From Moraxellaceae bacterium (GTDB lineage Bacteria; Pseudomonadota; Gammaproteobacteria; Pseudomonadales; Moraxellaceae): a stretch of DNA of 6,014 bases. Made by a program: the position numbers and the translations under genes. The stretch is from NCBI GenBank assembly GCA_021156385.1, contig JAJNDL010000322.1, forward strand, positions 1 through 6,014, written 5' to 3'. The notes under the pieces are model-generated. The model ran no database searches, was not told the DNA's origin, and saw only the letters and a program-made list of their open reading frames with translations. Below, in pieces: positions 1 through 4,593 of the stretch. The first letter of the stretch is position 1; every line of letters begins with the position of its first letter.

Positions 1-368
1 ACCTCCGGTGCCGGCGGCGAGGCCAGGCGCTGCTCGATGCCGCGCAGGCGCAGGATGCGGCTGACCGCGGAGACGTAGAGGTCGCCGTCGCGGAAGGCCA
101 CGCCCACCGGTTGCTGCAGCCCTTTCGCGATGCGCTGCATACGCAGTGCGCCGCGACCGTAACCGGTAATGGCGTGGACCTCGCCGCTGCGCGAGCCGAC
201 GAAGAGCGTGCCCGCCGGGCTCCATGCCATGCCGCGCGCCTCCGGTACCGTGGCGATCCGCTCGATCGCGAAGCCCGGCGGCAGGCGGATGTCGCGCAGG
301 TCGCCGGCCCCGGCGCTGTCCGCCACTACGACAAATAACAGAGTTGTCAGCCAGCTGCGTTTTTTCAT
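1..368 (-). CDS. PQQ-type glucose/sorbosone dehydrogenase family protein, exported, 5' end only
   Basis: This is the first 122 codons of a gene that leaves the window at its left edge; the ATG is at 368-366. The N-terminus MKKRSW plus a hydrophobic stretch to residue 16 and an A-G-A site at 19-21 forms a typical Sec signal peptide, so the product should be periplasmic or secreted. The mature part opens with a LPPGF segment, then a blade reading GMAWSPAGTLFVGSRSG and another reading PVGVAFRDGDLYVSAVSRIL. These are characteristic of the soluble six-bladed beta-propeller family of glucose/L-sorbosone dehydrogenases, which oxidise sugars with pyrroloquinoline quinone. The catalytic and PQQ-contacting residues lie outside the window, so substrate and activity cannot be judged. 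No strong Shine-Dalgarno is visible before the ATG. It is transcribed divergently from the ketopantoate reductase gene. Confidence 0.85.
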   Translation of the reverse strand, partial: MKKRSWLTTLLFVVVADSAGAGDLRDIRLPPGFAIERIATVPEARGMAWSPAGTLFVGSRSGEVHAITGYGRGALRMQRIAKGLQQPVGVAFRDGDLYVSAVSRILRLRGIEQRLASPPAPE

Positions 369-414
369 CCGGCAAGCTCATCTATTCTTGGGGCAGGCAG
401 ACAGGGAGGACGGC
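369..414. promoter_or_regulatory. Short divergent intergenic region with RBS of the plus-strand gene
   Basis: Only 46 bp separate two divergent start codons, so the promoters must overlap this gap or lie partly inside the opposing genes. On the plus strand a strong Shine-Dalgarno, GGGAGGA at 404-410, lies 4 bp before the ATG at 415 and fixes that start over an upstream in-frame ATG at 169. A possible -10 for the plus gene is TATTCT at 383-388, but its -35 partner is poor. I could not find a convincing minus-strand promoter. Confidence 0.5.
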
Positions 415-1425
415 ATGCCCACCATCGCGGTGTTCGGTGCAGGGAGTATAGGTTGCTACGTGGGCGGGCGGCTCGCCGCGGCCGGCGCGCGCGTCGTGCT
501 GATCGGCCGCCAGTACATCGCCAGCGCCATCACCGAGCATGGCCTCACCCTCTCCGACTACCGCGGCTACCGCGCCCGCGTCGAGCCTGGCGACATCACC
601 TTCGCCAACGACGCCAGCGCCGTCGCCAGCGCCGACCTCGTGCTCATCACAGTGAAATCCGCGGCCACCGAGACGGCAGCCCGCGCACTGGAATTCTTCC
701 TGAAGAAATCCGCCGTCGTGGTCAGCCTGCAGAACGGCATTCACAATACCGACATCCTGCGCCAGCTCCTGCGCGAGCAGACCGTGCTCGGCGGCATGGT
801 GCCGTTCAACGTCACGCAGCCCTCGCCCGCGCACTTCCACCAGGGCAGCGAGGGCGAGCTCCACGTCGAGGACTCGTCCCTGCTCGAGCCGTTCCTGCCG
901 GCGTTCGAAAGTGCCGGCCTGCCGCTCACGCTCTGCCGCGACCTGCAGCCGGTGCTCTGGGCCAAGCTGCTGCTCAACCTGAACAACGCCATCAATGCCC
1001 TTTCCGGCCTGCCCCTCAAGACCGAGCTGTCGCAGCGCGACTACCGCCGCGTGCTGGCGGCAGCACAGCGCGAGGCCCTGGCCCTGCTGCGCCAGAACCG
1101 CCAGCCGCTCGCGAAACTGACGCCGCTGCCGGCACGCTGGCTGCCGGGCCTGATCGACACGCCCGACCTGGCCTTCCGCCTGCTCGCCAATCGCATGTTG
1201 GCCATCGACCCCATGGCACGCTCCTCCATGCAGGACGACCTCATCGCCGGCCGCAAGACCGAGGTCGACTTCCTGCAGGGCGAGGTGCTGCGCCTTGCCC
1301 GCGCCCAGCATGCCGAGGCCCCCGTGAACCGCCGCCTGCTCGAGCTGGTGCACGAGGCCGAAAAAGGCGGCCGGCGCGACTGGGGCGGCGCGGAGCTGCT
1401 GCAGGAAGTGCTGCGCCGCCACTGA
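415..1425 (+). CDS. panE: Ketopantoate reductase (2-dehydropantoate 2-reductase) family protein
   Basis: A 336-residue cytoplasmic NADPH-dependent oxidoreductase of the ApbA/PanE family. Classical members reduce 2-dehydropantoate to D-pantoate in pantothenate/CoA synthesis. The N-terminal Rossmann motif is GAGSIG at 8-13, followed by an arginine at 32 suited to NADP. Family landmarks are TVKS at 79-82, LQNG at 105-108, WAKLLLN at 182-188 carrying the expected catalytic lysine K184 and substrate-binding N188, and the C-terminal SSM...RKTEVD block (270-285) with the expected acid E283. It is about 30 residues longer than E. coli PanE (303), so it may belong to a paralogous subgroup acting on another 2-oxo acid; no neighbour is a pantothenate gene. 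The start at 415 is chosen by GGGAGGA 4 bp upstream and by the Rossmann strand beginning at residue 3. Confidence 0.87.
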   Translation: MPTIAVFGAGSIGCYVGGRLAAAGARVVLIGRQYIASAITEHGLTLSDYRGYRARVEPGDITFANDASAVASADLVLITVKSAATETAARALEFFLKKSAVVVSLQNGIHNTDILRQLLREQTVLGGMVPFNVTQPSPAHFHQGSEGELHVEDSSLLEPFLPAFESAGLPLTLCRDLQPVLWAKLLLNLNNAINALSGLPLKTELSQRDYRRVLAAAQREALALLRQNRQPLAKLTPLPARWLPGLIDTPDLAFRLLANRMLAIDPMARSSMQDDLIAGRKTEVDFLQGEVLRLARAQHAEAPVNRRLLELVHEAEKGGRRDWGGAELLQEVLRRH

Positions 1426-1439
1426 AGGCCGGCCGGGCT

Positions 1440-1467
1440 GCGACAAGGCGCGCGGCAGGCTCTAAGA
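1440..1467 (+). promoter_or_regulatory. Possible sigma70-like promoter before the tartronate semialdehyde reductase gene
   Basis: In the 77-bp gap between the first two plus-strand genes, GCGACA (1440-1445, 4 of 6 to TTGACA) and TAAGAT (1462-1467, 4 of 6 to TATAAT) are separated by 16 bp. Initiation would fall near 1475, about 28 bp ahead of the ATG at 1503. The match is modest and the genes could equally be co-transcribed from upstream. Confidence 0.33.
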
Positions 1468-1502
1468 TTCGCGGCCATGACAGCCCGACCAGGACCTCAC
1501 TC

Positions 1503-2384
1503 ATGGCACATATAGGTTTCATCGGCATCGGCCTCATGGGACTGCCCATGTGCCGCCGCCTGCTTGCCGCCGGGCATGCGCTGACGGTGTGGAACCGCTC
1601 GCCGGAAAAATGTGCGCCGCTCGCGGCGGACGGCGCGGCGGTGGCCGCGTCGCCCGCGGCCCTTGCCGCGGCCGTCGACATCGTCATGCTCTGTGTCGCC
1701 GACACGACGGCCGTGTGCGACGTGTTCCGCCGCGACGACGGCGTGCACGCCGGCCTCGCGACCGGCAAGGTCGTGGTGGACTTCTCCTCCATCGCACCGG
1801 CCGCGACGCGCGAACTCGCCGCGGCAGCACGCGCCTGCGGCGCCGAATGGATAGATGCGCCGGTCTCGGGCGGCGTCGTCGGCGCCGAGGCCGGCACGCT
1901 GGTCGTCATGGCGGGCGGCGATATTGATACCGTCGAGGCGTTGCGCCCGGTGCTCGCGGCGCTGGCGCAACGCGTCACCCGCATGGGCCCGAGCGGCGCC
2001 GGGCAGGTCGCCAAGGTCTGCAACCAGCTCATCGTCGCCGCCAATGCCGTGCTGATCGCCGAAGCCGTCGCGCTCGCCGAGCAGGCCGGTGTCGACGCCA
2101 CGCAGCTCGCGCCGGCCCTGGCCGGCGGCTTCGCCGATTCGAAGCCGTTCCAGCTGCTGGCGCCGCGCATGAGCGCGCGCCGGTTCGAGCCGGTGCAGTG
2201 GCGCGTGAAGACGCTGCTCAAGGACCTCGACATGGCGGTGGCGCTGGCCGGCGAAAGCGGCGGCGCGACGCCGCTGGCCGCACAGGCGGCGACGCTCCTG
2301 CGCGAGCACGGCAGCCAAGGCTTTCTCGAGCAGGACCTGAGCACCCTGATCCACCTTTTCGCCGGTGCAGGCGAAAGGCCGTAA
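1503..2384 (+). CDS. glxR: NAD(P)-dependent beta-hydroxyacid dehydrogenase, probable tartronate semialdehyde reductase
   Basis: A 293-residue soluble enzyme of the 3-hydroxyisobutyrate dehydrogenase family, at the usual family length. Motifs in order: nucleotide-binding GIGLMG at 8-13 with NR at 31-32, DFSSIAP at 93-99, substrate-binding DAPVSGG at 118-124, the GPSGAGQVAK block ending in the catalytic lysine K171 with N174 following, and KDLDMA at 240-245. The family includes 3-hydroxyisobutyrate dehydrogenase (valine breakdown) and 2-hydroxy-3-oxopropionate (tartronate semialdehyde) reductase, which makes D-glycerate. I favour the latter because the next gene, 33 bp downstream, belongs to the hydroxypyruvate isomerase family, which interconverts hydroxypyruvate and tartronate semialdehyde; sequence alone does not settle it. 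AGGA at 1491-1494 lies 8 bp before the ATG, supporting the start. Confidence 0.86.
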   Translation: MAHIGFIGIGLMGLPMCRRLLAAGHALTVWNRSPEKCAPLAADGAAVAASPAALAAAVDIVMLCVADTTAVCDVFRRDDGVHAGLATGKVVVDFSSIAPAATRELAAAARACGAEWIDAPVSGGVVGAEAGTLVVMAGGDIDTVEALRPVLAALAQRVTRMGPSGAGQVAKVCNQLIVAANAVLIAEAVALAEQAGVDATQLAPALAGGFADSKPFQLLAPRMSARRFEPVQWRVKTLLKDLDMAVALAGESGGATPLAAQAATLLREHGSQGFLEQDLSTLIHLFAGAGERP

Positions 2385-2417
2385 CAACACCTTCACTCCA
2401 GAGCCAGGGTTTCCGAG

Positions 2418-3632
2418 ATGCTGAAGTTCTCCGCCAACCTCTCGATGCTCTTCACCGAGCGCCCGCTGGTGGAGATCCAGTTCCCCTACGAGCTCGGCCC
2501 CGCCGACCTGCAACGCCTGCTCGCGGAAAACGAGCAGCAGCTCGTGCTGATCAACGTGCCGGCCGGCGACCTCATGCAGGGCGGCAACGGCAATGCCTGC
2601 GTGCCGGGCGAGGAGAAAAACTTCCGCCAGGCCGTCGCGCAGGCCGCGGAGTACGCCGCCGCGCTGCAGGTGCCAACGGTGAACGTGCTCGCCGGCCGGC
2701 GCGTGCCCGGCCTCAGCGTCGAGGCCTGCGAGGCGGTGCTGGGCGACAACCTCCAATATGCCGTGGCACGGCTGCGCGATGCGGGCGCCACCACGGTCTT
2801 GGAGGCCATCAACGTCTTCGACATGCCGCGCTTCCTCGTGCACTCGCTGGAGGACATGCAGCGCTTCGTGCACGCCGTGCCGCGCCTGAAAATGCAGTTC
2901 GACTGCTACCACATGAGCCGCATGGGCGAGGACGTGGTGCCGGTGCTGCGCGACAACCTGGCACAGATCGGCCACGTGCAGTTCGCCGACAGCCCGGGCC
3001 GGCACGAGCCCGGCAGCGGCCGCATCGATTTCCGCGCCGTGTTCGCGACGCTGCGCGACTCCGCCTATGCCAGCACGAGACGATTTCAGGCCGGCATTGA
3101 GAACGGCAGCGCGGTCCGGAACAATCCGGTGACCGGCCGCCAGCGGCAGGACAACAACAAGACAGGAGCATCCGCGAACATGAGCCACTGCGTGTTCTGC
3201 AAGATCGTGGCAGGCGAGCTGCCCTCCACGCGTGTCTACGAGGACGCCGACGTCATCGCCTTCATGGACATCTTCCCGCTGCGCCGCGCCCATGTGCTGG
3301 TGATCCCGCGCGAACACCAGCAGCACCTGCACCGCCTGCCCGCGCCGCTGCGTGAACGCCTGATCCAGGCCGGCGCACGTGTCGCCGAGGCGATCTACGC
3401 CTCCGCACTGAAACCGGCGGCCGTGCACTACATGATCAACGACGGTCCGCAGGCCCACCAGACCGTGCCGCATGTGCACCTGCACGTGCTGCCGCGCTTC
3501 CGTGGCGACGGCGGCAGCTTCCTGCTGAGCCTGCTGCGCAAGCCCTTCGACCTGGTGCTGGGCCCCACCTCGCATGAGGCGCTGGAAGCGGATGCGGCGG
3601 AGATCCGGCGACAGCTCGAACGCTTGAAGTAG
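2418..3632 (+). CDS. hyi: Hydroxypyruvate isomerase-like ORF with two deletions, reading in frame into the HIT gene
   Basis: The open frame is 404 codons, but only residues 1-217 (2418-3068) resemble hydroxypyruvate isomerase, a TIM-barrel enzyme converting hydroxypyruvate to tartronate semialdehyde. Seen: MLKFSANLSMLF at 1-12, QFPYE at 21-25, VPAGD at 47-51, LEAINVFD at 128-135 (metal-ligand Glu), QFDCYHM at 160-166 (metal-ligand Asp), and HVQFADSPGRHEPGSG at 186-201 (metal-ligand Gln). Compared from memory with E. coli Hyi (258 aa), about 14 residues are missing after residue 17, where helix 1 should be. The last 30 or so residues, with the final Glu ligand in the expected G-(C/L)-E-Y segment, are also missing. 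After Tyr217 comes a polar 37-residue tail with no family resemblance and no stop, then residue 255 is the HIT gene's own Met. AGGG at 2406-2409 is 8 bp before the ATG. Probably a decayed gene; a true bifunctional fusion is less likely. It could also be an assembly fault. Confidence 0.75.
   Translation: MLKFSANLSMLFTERPLVEIQFPYELGPADLQRLLAENEQQLVLINVPAGDLMQGGNGNACVPGEEKNFRQAVAQAAEYAAALQVPTVNVLAGRRVPGLSVEACEAVLGDNLQYAVARLRDAGATTVLEAINVFDMPRFLVHSLEDMQRFVHAVPRLKMQFDCYHMSRMGEDVVPVLRDNLAQIGHVQFADSPGRHEPGSGRIDFRAVFATLRDSAYASTRRFQAGIENGSAVRNNPVTGRQRQDNNKTGASANMSHCVFCKIVAGELPSTRVYEDADVIAFMDIFPLRRAHVLVIPREHQQHLHRLPAPLRERLIQAGARVAEAIYASALKPAAVHYMINDGPQAHQTVPHVHLHVLPRFRGDGGSFLLSLLRKPFDLVLGPTSHEALEADAAEIRRQLERLK
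3097..3125 (+). promoter_or_regulatory. Sigma70-like promoter for the HIT gene, inside the isomerase read-through tail
   Basis: TTGAGA (3097-3102, 5 of 6 to TTGACA) and AACAAT (3120-3125, 4 of 6 to TATAAT) are separated by exactly 17 bp. Transcription would begin near 3132 and give a leader of about 48 nt before the HIT ATG at 3180. The -10 sits in the loop of an imperfect inverted repeat, GGTCCGG (3113-3119) against CCG-GT-GACC (3126-3134). This supports the view that DNA from about 3070 to 3179 is the regulatory region of the HIT gene rather than coding sequence. Confidence 0.5.
3180..3632 (+). CDS. HIT family (histidine triad) nucleotide hydrolase
   Basis: A complete 150-residue histidine-triad protein, a cytoplasmic nucleotide hydrolase/transferase acting on AMP-linked or dinucleoside polyphosphate substrates. 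The signature HVHLHVLPR is at 98-106; H100, the middle histidine, is the expected nucleophile. CVFC at 4-7, with a histidine in the HQQHLH segment (46-51) and H98, fits the zinc site found in part of the family. Other typical elements are FCKIVAGELPS (6-16), FMDIFPL (28-34) and HVLVIPREH (38-46). The C-terminal extension from about 110 (GGSFLL...RRQLERLK) is commoner in diadenosine-tetraphosphate-type HIT proteins than in short Hint proteins. The ATG at 3180 is preferred as a start over the fused frame because of AGGAG at 3164-3168 (11 bp spacing), the upstream promoter, and a full family N-terminus. Exact substrate unknown. Confidence 0.9.
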   Translation: MSHCVFCKIVAGELPSTRVYEDADVIAFMDIFPLRRAHVLVIPREHQQHLHRLPAPLRERLIQAGARVAEAIYASALKPAAVHYMINDGPQAHQTVPHVHLHVLPRFRGDGGSFLLSLLRKPFDLVLGPTSHEALEADAAEIRRQLERLK

Positions 3633-3897
3633 CCGGTGAGGCAATATCGGGGGAGCCGCCCGAGCCTGCAGGATCCCGCAGGGCACCTGCCCGGAGGCGC
3701 CGCCGGCAAACTGCCCGGCAACTCCGGCGACGGCAGTGACATCGGTTTCGGCAAACTTACGAAGGACAGGCGTTGCAGGGCGGAACACCCGAAGGGTTTT
3801 CCGCCAGTGCACGCAACGGCAGGCCATTGCGAAGGCAAGCACTTTGCAGGCTCTTCGGAGCGGGCATCCAACCGTGACTGCGTGACCGGGTGCTGTC
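3633..3897. other. Convergent intergenic region rich in inverted repeats, no recognised gene
   Basis: These 265 bp lie between the 3' ends of two converging genes, where functional sequence beyond a terminator is not required. I recognise no RNA family or protein here. A GTG-initiated 90-codon frame on the plus strand (3636-3908) spans it but has no good ribosome binding site and resembles nothing I know. Visible structure: a hairpin with stem GCAGG/CCTGC (3678-3690), a nine-base direct repeat CGGCAAACT at 3704-3712 and 3749-3757, a large nested hairpin (3771-3818), TTGC-GAAG-GCAA (3827-3838), and a GCTC-TTCG-GAGC tetraloop hairpin (3850-3861). None has a following T-run on either strand. Confidence 0.6.
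3771..3818. repeat. Nested inverted repeat (strong stem-loop) in the convergent gap
   Basis: An inner hairpin pairs GGCGGAA (3779-3785) with TTCCGCC (3799-3805), then after one C-T mismatch ACCC (3787-3790) with GGGT (3794-3797), closing on a GAA loop: 11 pairs with one mismatch. An outer arm CGTTGC (3771-3776) pairs exactly with GCAACG (3813-3818). It is symmetrical enough to fold in RNA from either strand. Its position between converging genes suggests bidirectional transcript-end protection or attenuation, but there is no U-tract, so it is not a canonical Rho-independent terminator. It could also be one copy of a dispersed palindromic repeat. Confidence 0.65.
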
Positions 3898-4458
3898 TCA
3901 GGCCTTGAACCAGCCCGGGTGGCGCAACAGCCAGTTGCGTACGCATTCCAGGCGCGCCGCGCCGTCATCTTCCTCGAGCAGCGCCTGGCGCGTGTCGCCA
4001 TCCAGCGGCAGGCCGTCGGCGATGCGCCAGGCAAGCATGCCGGCGTCGGGCACGGCGTGGCCCTGTTCCTCCAGCGCCTCGGCGAGCAGACGCAGGTCTT
4101 CCGGCACCGGCACGTATTCCTCCGAGCTCATCGGTGCGGCGCGCGCGAACATGAGGCCGTCGCCCTCGACGCGCCAGTGCGAGAGGCGCACGCGCCGCTC
4201 GCCGATCGCGATCGCGCCCAGCGTGCCGTCGCGCTGGCTGACCAGCTGCTCGAAGAACACGCGCGTGCCGACCTCGTAGGTGAAGGCCGTTTCGCCGACC
4301 TCGCGGCCTTCGCGAATGCGCACCACCACGAAGGGGCTGTCCTTGCCGCAGATGTCCACCAGCCGCCGGTAGCGCAACTCGAAGATGCGCAACGGCAGTT
4401 CGCCACCGGGAAAGAGCACGGTGTGCAGGGGAAAGATGGGCAGTTCTTGCTCGGGCAT
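3898..4458 (-). CDS. Stand-alone Lon N-terminal (substrate-binding) domain protein
   Basis: A 186-residue protein consisting essentially of the LON peptidase N-terminal domain without ATPase or protease domains. The N-terminus LPIFPLHTVLFPGG (6-19) followed by LPLRIFELRYRRLV (21-34) is the family's best-conserved signature. The beta-rich core continues through FVVVRIREG (43-51), GTRVFFEQL (64-72) and GTLGAIAIGERRVRL (78-92), and a helical C-terminal part ends in RNWLLRHPGWF. Such small proteins are common in proteobacteria; their role is not well defined, although substrate or protein binding is assumed from the Lon domain. The ATG at 4458 is the only sensible start because the signature begins five residues later, yet no Shine-Dalgarno is visible upstream, so translation initiation may be weak or depend on a short leader. 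It follows the patatin gene in the same direction across a 135-bp gap with its own promoter-like sequence. Confidence 0.88.
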   Translation of the reverse strand: MPEQELPIFPLHTVLFPGGELPLRIFELRYRRLVDICGKDSPFVVVRIREGREVGETAFTYEVGTRVFFEQLVSQRDGTLGAIAIGERRVRLSHWRVEGDGLMFARAAPMSSEEYVPVPEDLRLLAEALEEQGHAVPDAGMLAWRIADGLPLDGDTRQALLEEDDGAARLECVRNWLLRHPGWFKA

Positions 4459-4481
4459 GGGAACGGGACCGGTTCAGGAAT

Positions 4482-4510
4482 TTTCTATGCTGCCCATTCG
4501 CGGCAAGCAA
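4482..4510 (-). promoter_or_regulatory. Possible promoter of the Lon-N-domain gene
   Basis: On the minus strand TTGCTT (4510-4505) and TAGAAA (4487-4482) are 17 bp apart, with 3 of 6 and 4 of 6 matches to the sigma70 consensus hexamers. A start near 4475 would leave a leader of under 20 nt. Hexamer matches are weak, so position and spacing carry most of the support. Confidence 0.3.
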
Positions 4511-4528
4511 AAAAACAGCAGGACTGTT
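4509..4528 (-). terminator. Probable Rho-independent terminator of the patatin/barrel gene
   Basis: Read on the minus strand, AACAG (4528-4524), loop TCCTG and CTGTT (4518-4514) form a 5-bp stem that can extend through A/U and G-U pairs, followed directly by a T-run (4513-4509). It starts about 65 bp after the patatin gene's stop codon. The stem is short and AT-rich, so termination may be partial. The T-run overlaps the -35 hexamer proposed for the next gene. Confidence 0.5.
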
Positions 4529-4593
4529 CTCGTCGCGTGCCGGAACGGATGGCGTCTTGAGCAAGCTCCGTTAAAACACTACGCCTTTTCGCT

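Noticed and set aside
360..388. Promoter for the ketopantoate reductase gene using TATTCT (383-388)
   Set aside because: No -35 at acceptable spacing (TTTTCA at 362-367 is only 15 bp away); noted within the intergenic entry but not called separately.
382..1446. 354-codon minus-strand frame opposite the ketopantoate reductase gene
   Set aside because: Antisense shadow rich in Q, A, G and V, with no family resemblance and no promoter or ribosome binding site.
453..1500. Long plus-strand frame overlapping the ketopantoate reductase gene before joining the reductase frame at 1503
   Set aside because: The first 350 codons are an R/A/P-rich shadow of the real gene in another frame; the true protein starts at 1503 with its Rossmann motif and ribosome binding site.
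1477..1515. 12-codon upstream ORF overlapping the start of the tartronate semialdehyde reductase gene
   Set aside because: No ribosome binding site before its ATG and no regulatory codon run; expected by chance.
3113..3134. Imperfect inverted repeat around the HIT -10 region considered as an operator
   Set aside because: Only 7 pairs with a 2-nt bulge, in GC-rich DNA; too weak to claim a regulator site without comparison.
3771..3818. Nested palindrome considered as an integron attC site or IS end
   Set aside because: attC core sites need an RYYYAAC left end and a GTTRRRY right end; here the outer arms are in the opposite order (GTT-containing arm first). No integrase, transposase or target duplication is nearby.
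3636..3908. 90-codon GTG-started frame across the convergent intergenic region
   Set aside because: It has no Shine-Dalgarno and no recognised similarity, ends inside the 3' end of the opposing gene, and its sequence is dominated by the inverted repeats. It is kept only as a weak possibility.
1497..4034. An 845-codon open frame on the minus strand opposite three genes and an intergenic region
   Set aside because: It runs opposite clear enzyme genes and across non-homologous gaps, is low-complexity and rich in R, H, A and Q, and has no recognisable domain. It is the usual by-product of high third-position GC on the coding strand.
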